From Paenibacillus sp. SY21-1 (GTDB lineage: Bacteria; Bacillota; Bacilli; Paenibacillales; Paenibacillaceae): a stretch of 64,000 nucleotides of DNA. Positions within the stretch are counted from its first letter, which is position 1. Every line of letters starts with the position of its first letter. The translations under genes were made by a program, and so were the position numbers. Under the pieces are notes generated by a model. That model worked only from the letters and a program-made list of their open reading frames with translations. It was not told the origin of the DNA and made no database searches. Where the stretch lies: NCBI RefSeq assembly GCF_005222705.1, contig NZ_STGF01000026.1, forward strand, positions 1 to 64,000. The letters run 5' to 3'. Shown here piece after piece: positions 25,548 to 33,550 of the stretch.

Positions 25548-26918
25548 ATGAGAATAATGGACTTACTCCGAATGTCCTGGGGGCAAATCGTTAGACGAAA
25601 AATGGTCACCCTTCTGTGCATGATCGGCCTATCGGTCGGCTGCGCCGCGATTATCATGGCGATAAGCATTGCCGCATCGGCACAAAAGTACAACCAAGCG
25701 CAATTGAACAGCCAATACAAAATGGATGAAATTTCAGTGTCTCCCAATACGGTGGGCAGCTCCGGCGGACGAAGCTCAGGCTCGGAATCAAAAGCCTTCG
25801 ACCGGGGCGCCATTACGATGCAGAAGCTGGAGGTCATTAAAGGAATGGCGCATGTGACCGCTGTCCTGCCAACGCTGAAGCTTGGCAATGTCGAGATGCT
25901 TGCGCAAGATGGGAAGCTGTCGAATGTCGAGGTTATCGGCACCGAGCTGGCCTCGCTGGCCCAATTCGGCTACAAGTTCGACAGAGGCGGCATCTCCGGC
26001 CATGCCGGCACCGCAATTGCGGACTACGGCGCTACCTTCGGAATGGCTGACCCTGCCGTGATGAAGGCATTAACCGACAAGCTGATGCAGGATTCTTTTA
26101 ACGACGAGCTGTATCTCGAATATGAAAAGCTGATGCGTGAGCCAAGCGAGCTGTTTCAGAGACAAATCAATTTCCGCTACAATGTGACGACTAACGACGG
26201 CGGCGCCGCTGCCTACAGGGTGAGCACGCCGCTGCGCGTAAGCGGCGTGCTCAAAGTAAAGGACGGCTCAAGCGAAGACTACGCCATCTATGAAAAATCC
26301 GTTTATGTCTCGATTGACGCGGCCAAGCAGCTTCAAAGCCAGTTCGGCCTTAGCGACGCCTCGTCATCGTTAACCAAATTTGATTCGCTTATGGTCAAGG
26401 TCGAGGACAAGCGCTATGTCAAGCAGGTGGAAGAGCAGATCAAGAAGCTGTTTCTGAATACCCAGAGCAATCTGTTTCAGGAAGAGTCGCTGCAGCAGAA
26501 ATTTGCGCTATACAAACGAGTAGCGTTAGGCATCGGCGCCTTTATTCTGATGCTGGCTTCTCTGTCGATCTTCGTGGCCATGACGATGTCGACGCATCAA
26601 CGGCGCAGACAAATCGGAGTCATGAAAATATTAGGGGCAAACCTGGGACAGATCCGTCAGCTCTTTATGGCCGAAGCTGCCGTTTTGGGCGTGCTGGGCG
26701 GCGCCGCGGGGCTGCTTTTCTCAAGTGTGATCGTCTGGATCGCCAACAAGGCGATCGCCTCGGGCTTGCTTTCGATTGGCCCGCAAGCAATCGCCGTTCC
26801 AGTGTCTGCGCTCGCTTCAGGCCTTGTGTTTGCCGTCCTGACAGGCGTGATATCGGGCATTTATCCCGCCATCAGCGCTTCGCGGACCAATGCGCTTGAG
26901 GTCATCAAAAATGGTTAG
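25548..26918 (+). CDS. MacB-like ABC permease
   Basis: The 456-residue permease has an N-terminal membrane helix (about 20-42), a large extracytoplasmic MacB-type domain (about 45-320) and three C-terminal helices (about 330-450). The FtsX signature (QIGVMKILGANLGQIRQLFMAEA) lies after the first of these. MacB permeases use ATP to drive extrusion of peptides, antibiotics or lipids from the outer side of the membrane rather than transport through a channel. It starts 34 bases after the ATPase gene with AAAGGAGG upstream and is followed after 15 bases by the adaptor gene. Confidence 0.93.
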   Translation: MRIMDLLRMSWGQIVRRKMVTLLCMIGLSVGCAAIIMAISIAASAQKYNQAQLNSQYKMDEISVSPNTVGSSGGRSSGSESKAFDRGAITMQKLEVIKGMAHVTAVLPTLKLGNVEMLAQDGKLSNVEVIGTELASLAQFGYKFDRGGISGHAGTAIADYGATFGMADPAVMKALTDKLMQDSFNDELYLEYEKLMREPSELFQRQINFRYNVTTNDGGAAAYRVSTPLRVSGVLKVKDGSSEDYAIYEKSVYVSIDAAKQLQSQFGLSDASSSLTKFDSLMVKVEDKRYVKQVEEQIKKLFLNTQSNLFQEESLQQKFALYKRVALGIGAFILMLASLSIFVAMTMSTHQRRRQIGVMKILGANLGQIRQLFMAEAAVLGVLGGAAGLLFSSVIVWIANKAIASGLLSIGPQAIAVPVSALASGLVFAVLTGVISGIYPAISASRTNALEVIKNG

Positions 26919-26932
26919 AAGGGGTACTGCAC

Positions 26933-28012
26933 ATGTCGAAATGGATAAAAGCCATAGCAGGCTTGCTCTTGCTGCTAGGCGTGGGTTATTACGCATACAC
27001 GAAGCTCAAGCCTGAGGCAGAGCCGATAATTGAAGCCCAGCCTCCGATCACCTTCGAGGTTACTCAGGAGCCTCTCAGCGAGACGCTTCAGGTAAAGGGC
27101 AAATCCGTTTATACGGAAGAAAAAGAAGTGTACTCGCCAGTGTCCGGCAAAGTCATTAGCTGGAGCAAGCAAGACGGCGACCAAGTTAAAAAGGGCGACC
27201 TGCTGCTTACCTTGGACACCAAGTCGCTGCAAGCTGAATTACGGAATCTTCAATCCGATATTAGAAGAGCGAAGCTGGAAATTCGCCAGCAGGAATTGAG
27301 CGAGCAGCAGGGCCTGATGGCAGAGGAGCTTGGAGCGACAGGAGAGGAGCGCAAAAAAGCCTTTCTGGACAAGGAAAGCAAACGCCTGGCCAACGAACTG
27401 AGCAAAGAGTCGCTTGCAATCAAGGAGCAGGAGCTGGACGAGAAGCAAAGGTCCCTTGCATCCGCACGCGTCTACGCTCCCGCGTCAGGCGTGTTTCTGC
27501 ACAACGATTCGGAAGCCAAAAGCCAGATGCTCACCGAGGGGCAATCGATCGGCAAGATTGTCAATACGCAGCTGGTCGAATTTAAAACGAGCATCTCTGA
27601 ACAGTACGTCGCCAAGGTCAAAGCCGGCATGCCTGTACAGGTCAAAATGCTCGGCAACACGGAGAAAGTTTTGTCCGGGAAAATAAAAAGCGTTGCCAGG
27701 TTTCCAAAATCGTCAACCGGCGCAGCCGATGCCTCCCAGCCATCCCAATTCGATGTCGTCATAGCCATGGACGCGGATGAGCTGCTGATTGGCGGGTTGA
27801 CGCTGGAAGGCAAGGTCGAGACTCGGCGCAAGGACGAAGCGACTGTAGTGGCAACGCTCGGCATCATGCGCGAAGGCGACAGCGCTTATGTGATGATCGA
27901 TTCAGGAGACGGACAGGCTGTCCGTCAGGATATTCGGACGGGATTGGAAATAGACGATAAGACGGAAGTGCTGGAGGGTCTGAAGCCCGGGGATCGGATA
28001 GTGCTCCCTTAG
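26933..28012 (+). CDS. MacA/HlyD-like membrane fusion protein
   Basis: The 359-residue protein has an N-terminal anchor (about 5-23), a split biotinyl-lipoyl domain (from PVSGKVISWSKQDGDQVKKGDLLL to VYAPASGVFLHNDSE), a charged helical hairpin between them (about 95-180) and a beta-barrel domain (about 200-280). This is the order of periplasmic adaptor proteins. In Gram-positive cells such proteins accompany MacB-type exporters of antimicrobial peptides and similar compounds. It follows the permease by 15 bases with AGAAGGGG upstream. The repeat element at 28064-28156 lies downstream. Confidence 0.92.
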   Translation: MSKWIKAIAGLLLLLGVGYYAYTKLKPEAEPIIEAQPPITFEVTQEPLSETLQVKGKSVYTEEKEVYSPVSGKVISWSKQDGDQVKKGDLLLTLDTKSLQAELRNLQSDIRRAKLEIRQQELSEQQGLMAEELGATGEERKKAFLDKESKRLANELSKESLAIKEQELDEKQRSLASARVYAPASGVFLHNDSEAKSQMLTEGQSIGKIVNTQLVEFKTSISEQYVAKVKAGMPVQVKMLGNTEKVLSGKIKSVARFPKSSTGAADASQPSQFDVVIAMDADELLIGGLTLEGKVETRRKDEATVVATLGIMREGDSAYVMIDSGDGQAVRQDIRTGLEIDDKTEVLEGLKPGDRIVLP

Positions 28013-28063
28013 CGGTTCAAGCTCCCTCCGAAGGAAAAGAGCGTTTGACAAACATTCGGGCGT

Positions 28064-28156
28064 GCCTTCTTCTGCGTTGCACCTTGTGCACCTTGCTTGG
28101 CCTCAACGCAGAAGAAGGCCGCTCTCGCTGTCCGTGGCGGACAGGAGAGCAGCCTT
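28064..28156. repeat. Palindromic repeat element, copy 1 (two overlapping hairpins)
   Basis: 28099-28156 is nearly identical, over 58 bases, to 35915-35972. It contains the arms GCTCTCGCTGTCCG and CGGACAGGAGAGC with loop TGG. In this copy a second perfect 16-bp inverted repeat (28064-28079 with 28104-28119, CAACGCAGAAGAAGGC) overlaps the first, so only one of the two hairpins can form at a time. It lies between two converging genes and may also end transcription. Confidence 0.8.
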
Positions 28157-28219
28157 CCTTCAAGAGCCGCTTATCCGACTCGCCGAACAGCTCCAACCCT
28201 TTCTCACTTACTAGCCATT

Positions 28220-31200
28220 CTACCCTGTATTTCTAATATAGAAGGCAACAGGGCCCACAGGATAGATTTCCTCGCCGATTCTGGCGCCAAGTCCCGTGAT
28301 TGTGATCACGATATCAGCTTGCTCCGGCAAAGGATATACGAAATAAATCAGAATCGAATCGTCTCTCTGCAGATCTTCATTAACGTAGACTTCTGTTACC
28401 TTCATTCCGTTTACGGTTATGTCCGCCTTAGGCACATTCCACGGGAAATACAAATCAAAGTCCAGCTGCGCCTGAACAATGGTATGCCCGCCGCTCATCA
28501 GATAAGGGTTATTCGGCGAATTTGGCTCGGAGGAATGGAGCAGCTGAAGCGGCAGCTGCGGCTCAAAGAAATCAGGCCTGCTGCCAACTTCCGCTACAGC
28601 CCCTGCTCTCGTCTCATACTGCGGCTGCACCTTAACAGAAGCTGACTCGCTTGGCTTCTTGCCCGTTGCTGTAGCCGTGATTGTCCATACGTCATCAGCC
28701 TTCGCAAACGTGTAGAGTGAAATACGCACCTTTCCTTCTCCTTCACCGTAACCAATCACTTCGCCAACTGCGTTCTTTACGAGCAGAACGGCCTGCTCCT
28801 CCGTGAGCACTTCCCAGAACGGCATCCAAGCCACTGGCTGCTCAAACACGGGCAGGGCGGTTTGCGGCGACGGCTGGACAACCCAGGTGACCGGCTCGCT
28901 CGCACGATAGCCCGGCGTCTCCCCGACGAAGCTGATTTCCTCGCCTGCAACAAATGAACTCGCGAACGAAATCGTGAAATTCCCGTCTTCGTCGGCATAA
29001 CCAATCGCTATCGTTCCGCTCGGCCGCTTCACCACGATAGCAGCCAGCGGATCTGCATGTCCGGAAATGCGCGGAGTGAGCTCCATCAGCCCATCGACAT
29101 TAAATTCAGGCTTGGAGGACTTACCGTCCAAATAAGGCGAAACCGGCACAATCGCGGGCTCGCTGTCGGTTTGATAATCACCGCGGGCGGTTACAAGGAC
29201 ATGCTCTGCATCCGATAAGTCAGTGCCGCGCAGATCAATGTTGAACAGTCCGTCCAAGCCGGCATAGGCGCTCTGCAATTGTTCGCCGTTGTTAGGATGA
29301 TAGACCGTGATGGTAGACCACGTAGACGCTGTGCCTGTCAGTATGCCCCCGTTCGGATAGATCGTACCGGCAACCTCCGGCGTATCCCCCGGTAGGAGAG
29401 GATAAGGCTTCACGACAACGACGAGCGGATCGCTGACCTCCTTGAACTCCTCTTTGACCGTAACATAAAAGGTGTCCCCGACCTCGAGCATAAATGCGTG
29501 CATCAGCAGCAAATTGGAAAATTGGTACGGACGCTCGATGCCAGACCAGTGATCGTAATTAACGTACCTTCCGCCCAGATACATTCCGTTTGGTAAAGTA
29601 GCTTCAACATACACATCCCCATGCTTCGCGCCTGTAGTGCCGTAAAGGACGCTCACGCCTTTATAAAACTCGCCGATTAGCGTCGGCGGCTGGCTTTTGA
29701 CGCTGCCCTGCACCGTTAATTGGAGCGGCAGACTAATCGCCTTGCCGTAGCTATCTGCCAGTATTTCAACAACGCTGCCCTGCTCGAACTGGCCTGTCAG
29801 CTTGACGAACGCATAAGCGGCGCTCGCAGGCATCTGCAGCCTTTGGAGCGGCTCCGCGCTGCCCTGCCGCCTTACCGTAATCCAGCTCCCGGGCTCTGCG
29901 GTTACCTCCAGAAGGCCTCCGGATGGATAAATGTCGCCTTCCGTTGTCGGCGTCTGTGTGTGATCGCCGCTGACTTCCTTAAGTACGATGCTTGCAGCCT
30001 CTCCGTATCCGTAGCCGTAGTCGGTGCTTCTCGCCTGCACAAGCAGCCTGTCTCCCGCTTCGGCAGCCGCAAGCGCCTCTAGGCCCTCCAGCTCCAAACG
30101 GAACTTCCCTTCGCCGTCTGCCGTCGTGGTCAACATGGCTGCGCCGCCCTCCAGCAGGACACGTACATCCGCATTCGCTGTCGCAACTCCTTCAATAACG
30201 CCGCCATCGGAGTAGACCGCAGCCGTTGCGACAACCGGCGCAGCGGACAACGGAGATTGTTCCACCTTAACCGCTTCCGGATCGCTCGCTTTATACGGAT
30301 ATCCGGCATTGGCCGTTACAACAAGCGTCTCGCCGGGAGATGAGGCGATCTCGAACGGAATCAGCGTCTCGGTCGATACGAACGTTCCGCTGCCTATCAG
30401 CGCCCCGGATTGCCGCCTTATCTCGATTACCGCATTCGCGGCCGCATCCACATAGATGCCCCGGCCCTCGCTGTACACAGACCTCACCACGTCGGGCTTG
30501 CCAGTTCTCTCCCTCTCCTGTGCAGTAAAGGTTACTGCTGCGCTTTCGGCCTTTCCGGGAAGCTGCGCGACTATTCGATAGGCTCCAACGCGCAGCGGAG
30601 CTTGAGGCGAAAGCTTGTACTCGCCTATGCGGCCGGAGGCGGTTGCGCTTGCCCATTCCTCGCCGTCAGACGACAGCAGTCTCACCTTCGCGCCACGCTC
30701 CGCCCGGCCCTGCACGAAAGAATCGTCTTCATAGAAGCTCTGATTATTCATGAATGAGACCACTGTTGGCTTGGCCGTCGTCTGGGCCTCCTCCGGTGAA
30801 TCGTACGGAAGCACCGTCACCTGCATAGGCGGCATGGAGAAGCTCACACCGTCCTTTGACAGCTGTCCAACCAAGGTAACAACAACTTCAAAGGCGCCTG
30901 CTGCCGGTCTGGACACGATCCCCGACGAGCTAAGCGTCTGCTCCAGATCCGACGACCAAGAGACGGAGGCTTTTTTGCCGCTGCTTCCCGGATAATTCAG
31001 CTCTACCGCATCCGGCAGCAACACATGTTGTCTGACCGCGTAGCTGCTGTCTCCAGGCGCATACTCAATCAGCGAACTGACAGCCGGCACTGCCATCTCC
31101 AGCAATCTGCGCAGGTAAACATCCAGATCAAAGCTCTTGAAAAGCAATGTCCGGTTCTGCTCGTCGGTCAAATCGTCCTCGACAGCCCCCGCTGTCCGGG

Positions 31201-32722
31201 CTGCCTGCCATAGTGACCGCGCCGTTCCAACCTGGCGCTCGGCTGTCGCGTTATATTCGTAGAATGGCTCAATCGCCTCAATCGCTGCAACGGCAAGCTT
31301 GAGCGCAATCGCCTTGGCTTCATCCCCAAGCTTAGAATCGAAGACAATGCTTCCCCCTTGCTCCAGCTCCAGGGGGAGATTGCCTAGCGCTGTTGCATCT
31401 CCGGCAAGCGTGACAGGTCGGCGTACGGTCAGATTGGTCAGCTCAGCCCCTTCAGACAGATTAAGCAACGGCTGCTGCGACTGCTCCGACACGATAACCT
31501 TGCCTTTGTACTTCCCGCCAAGCTGGACGCTTTCGCCTTCTTTGTTCAGCGCAATCTCCACCGTCCCCGCGTACCCGTCCGTCATAGCGACAACGAGATG
31601 GGTCTGGCTCGCCAGCTTGGTTCGCTCTACAGCTGTACCGTCCTCGAAAAGTACACGAACAGGATGCGACTGGCCCGCCGTATCAATCGTAACCTCCTCT
31701 GCCTGAACATCGCTCAGATGAACAGAATTCATATTGCCTGAGCGCACGATGATTTTTGTCGCCTTCACCCGGCGCAGTGTCAGCTCTCCGAGCGGCCCCG
31801 GATCAATAACAAGTGTACCGAACACGGTGGTCTGCCCTGTCGACGGTCCGTAAGAACCGCTTTGCTTTAACGTATAGCTCCCCGTATAGGCGCCGCCGCT
31901 GTTCAGGATATGCTCTGTGCTTGGCTCCCCGCTCCCGGGGGAAGCCGGAGACGGCTCCGGCTGTGATGTATGATCCTCCTGCGGGGCGGGCTCCTGCTCC
32001 TGTAGTCCGAGCGCCGCTGCCCGCTGAGCGTATATCGCCCGATTCTGTATAAACTCGTAAGTCAGGCGGGCTGCTGCCTGACGGTCGGCGGGCTGCTGCG
32101 GCAGGAAGCTCAGCCCTCCCGCTGCGTCCGGCGATCCTTTAACAAGGCCAATTGCAGACGCCAGCGCTACATAAGGCTGCGCCCATTTGGAGAGCATGCT
32201 CCAGTCTGTAAACAGAGGCTCCTGTCGCATGCTTTTGGCCTGTTCCTCCAAACCGAGCGCACGCACGATAAAGATGACTAACTGCTCCCGTGTCACCTCG
32301 GCACTCGGAGCAAAGCTTGAGGCGGATACGCCTTGGACAACTCCCGCGCGAACGAGCGCGCCCGCATATCCGCTGTACCAGCTTTTACTGACAACATCGC
32401 GAAAGACGGACGCCGCTTCCTCGTTCGGCAGCAGACCAAGTGCTTGCGCAACAATTTTCGACAGCTCGGCCCTGGTGACATGCTTAAGCGGTTGAAAGCT
32501 TCCATCCGGATAGCCCGATATAATTCCGGTTTCGACCAAGGCTTTAATTTCAGCTTGAGCATAGGAGCCCGAAATGTCGTTCAGACCGGGCGAGGCAACA
32601 GCGCTCGCTGTAGGAGCGGTACTCTCCCGCGAGACCGCGGCGTAGGCGCTCCAAGGCTGCAGCAGCATGCAGACGATTAGCAGCAGCGCCGCCCGCCTAT
32701 GGCGTATGAATCGCTTGGACAA
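28220..32722 (-). CDS. Giant S-layer (SLH) protein with Ig-like repeats
   Basis: This is a secreted protein of about 1500 residues. A signal peptide (basic start, LLLIVCMLLQPWSAYAA) is followed by three SLH domains (about residues 45-215: LNDISGSYAQAEIKALVE, FRDVVSKSWYSGYAGAL, FTDWSMLSKWAQPYVALA) that bind pyruvylated cell-wall polymer. Next comes a beta-rich region (about 270-450, with repeated short strand motifs like TKIIVRSGNMNSVHLSDV). The rest holds about seven Ig-like repeats with motifs such as GTIYPNGGILTGTAS. I chose the TTG at 32722 because GAGAGGG lies seven bases upstream; the upstream part of the frame contains the promoter. It follows its likely regulators (kinase and response regulator) on the same strand. 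Confidence 0.88.
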   Translation of the reverse strand: MSKRFIRHRRAALLLIVCMLLQPWSAYAAVSRESTAPTASAVASPGLNDISGSYAQAEIKALVETGIISGYPDGSFQPLKHVTRAELSKIVAQALGLLPNEEAASVFRDVVSKSWYSGYAGALVRAGVVQGVSASSFAPSAEVTREQLVIFIVRALGLEEQAKSMRQEPLFTDWSMLSKWAQPYVALASAIGLVKGSPDAAGGLSFLPQQPADRQAAARLTYEFIQNRAIYAQRAAALGLQEQEPAPQEDHTSQPEPSPASPGSGEPSTEHILNSGGAYTGSYTLKQSGSYGPSTGQTTVFGTLVIDPGPLGELTLRRVKATKIIVRSGNMNSVHLSDVQAEEVTIDTAGQSHPVRVLFEDGTAVERTKLASQTHLVVAMTDGYAGTVEIALNKEGESVQLGGKYKGKVIVSEQSQQPLLNLSEGAELTNLTVRRPVTLAGDATALGNLPLELEQGGSIVFDSKLGDEAKAIALKLAVAAIEAIEPFYEYNATAERQVGTARSLWQAARTAGAVEDDLTDEQNRTLLFKSFDLDVYLRRLLEMAVPAVSSLIEYAPGDSSYAVRQHVLLPDAVELNYPGSSGKKASVSWSSDLEQTLSSSGIVSRPAAGAFEVVVTLVGQLSKDGVSFSMPPMQVTVLPYDSPEEAQTTAKPTVVSFMNNQSFYEDDSFVQGRAERGAKVRLLSSDGEEWASATASGRIGEYKLSPQAPLRVGAYRIVAQLPGKAESAAVTFTAQERERTGKPDVVRSVYSEGRGIYVDAAANAVIEIRRQSGALIGSGTFVSTETLIPFEIASSPGETLVVTANAGYPYKASDPEAVKVEQSPLSAAPVVATAAVYSDGGVIEGVATANADVRVLLEGGAAMLTTTADGEGKFRLELEGLEALAAAEAGDRLLVQARSTDYGYGYGEAASIVLKEVSGDHTQTPTTEGDIYPSGGLLEVTAEPGSWITVRRQGSAEPLQRLQMPASAAYAFVKLTGQFEQGSVVEILADSYGKAISLPLQLTVQGSVKSQPPTLIGEFYKGVSVLYGTTGAKHGDVYVEATLPNGMYLGGRYVNYDHWSGIERPYQFSNLLLMHAFMLEVGDTFYVTVKEEFKEVSDPLVVVVKPYPLLPGDTPEVAGTIYPNGGILTGTASTWSTITVYHPNNGEQLQSAYAGLDGLFNIDLRGTDLSDAEHVLVTARGDYQTDSEPAIVPVSPYLDGKSSKPEFNVDGLMELTPRISGHADPLAAIVVKRPSGTIAIGYADEDGNFTISFASSFVAGEEISFVGETPGYRASEPVTWVVQPSPQTALPVFEQPVAWMPFWEVLTEEQAVLLVKNAVGEVIGYGEGEGKVRISLYTFAKADDVWTITATATGKKPSESASVKVQPQYETRAGAVAEVGSRPDFFEPQLPLQLLHSSEPNSPNNPYLMSGGHTIVQAQLDFDLYFPWNVPKADITVNGMKVTEVYVNEDLQRDDSILIYFVYPLPEQADIVITITGLGARIGEEIYPVGPVAFYIRNTG

Positions 32723-32758
32723 TGATAATCCCTCTCTCTCTGGTGTCAAGATAGCAGC

Positions 32759-32792
32759 ATTATACATGGTCCTGTTTAAGTTCTGTTTAAGT
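32759..32792 (-). promoter_or_regulatory. SLH gene promoter with 11-bp-spaced direct repeat
   Basis: On the minus strand two identical copies of ACTTAAACAG (32783-32792 and 32772-32781) are spaced exactly 11 bp. A perfect TATAAT (32759-32764) lies seven bases after the second copy. No -35 hexamer is needed at that distance, because the repeats occupy the place, as in PhoB/PhoP-type activated promoters. Confidence 0.75.
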
Positions 32793-32836
32793 CGCCACAA
32801 GCAGGCAAAAATCCCGCCCCAATCTACGTCTGAATG

Positions 32837-33550
32837 TCACGCTTGCTGCGGCTCGCCGCCGCCGAACTTGTAGCCGAAGCCGCGAATCGTCAAAATATAG
32901 ACGGGATTGGCCGGGTCCCGCTCGATTTTTTTGCGAAGATTATGGATGTGGACCATGACCGTACGCTCGTCGCTCATGCCGTCCATCCCCCAGATCCGCT
33001 CGTACAGCCGGCCTATGCTGAATACCTGATTGGGCTGGTCCATAAGTAGAAGCAGCAGTTTAAGCTCCTTCGCCGGCAAAACGATCGGATTCTCATTGAC
33101 AGTGACCTCCAGCCGCTTCTTGTGTACGACAAGCCAGCCGTCCCTCCATACGTCCGCTCCGCTGCCTCCCGCTCTGGCTCCTGCCAAGAGGTAACGCCTA
33201 AGCCCCGCCTGAACGCGCGCCACGAGCACCTCCGGCTCGAACGGCTTCGTCACATAATCATCCCCGCCGCTGTTCAGCCCGGCGATAATATCCTGCGGAC
33301 TTTTTTTGCTGGTAATAAATATGATTGGAACGTCCGAGCGGCTCCGAATGGTTTCTACAAGCTTCATGCCGTCCATGCCGGGCAGCATAATATCCGTAAT
33401 AATCAGCTGATAAAGCGAGCTTTGAAACCATTCAAGCCCTTGCTCCGCCGTGGTGGCAATAACAACGCGAAATCCTTCCTTCCGCAAATAAATCGCCACA
33501 AGCTCGCAAATATCAGGGTCATCTTCAATCAGCAAAATGGTCGTCTCCAT
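32837..33550 (-). CDS. OmpR-family response regulator
   Basis: The 237-residue protein has a receiver domain (LLIEDDPDICE, phospho-Asp in LIITDIMLPGMDG, Lys in YVTKPFEPE) and a C-terminal winged helix (LPAKELKLLLLLMDQPNQVFS, then ERTVMVHIHNLRKKIE and IRGFGYKF). I chose the ATG at 33550 because AAAGGAGAAGAGG lies directly upstream. It overlaps the end of the kinase gene by 26 bases. The 11-bp direct repeat between this gene and the SLH gene is the expected type of binding site for such a regulator, so the SLH protein is its most likely target. Confidence 0.93.
   Translation of the reverse strand: METTILLIEDDPDICELVAIYLRKEGFRVVIATTAEQGLEWFQSSLYQLIITDIMLPGMDGMKLVETIRSRSDVPIIFITSKKSPQDIIAGLNSGGDDYVTKPFEPEVLVARVQAGLRRYLLAGARAGGSGADVWRDGWLVVHKKRLEVTVNENPIVLPAKELKLLLLLMDQPNQVFSIGRLYERIWGMDGMSDERTVMVHIHNLRKKIERDPANPVYILTIRGFGYKFGGGEPQQA

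Noticed and set aside
28097-28160. Short open frames giving AALAVRGGQESSL-type peptides here and near 35910
   Set aside because: They are translations of the palindromic repeat element and have no start signals.
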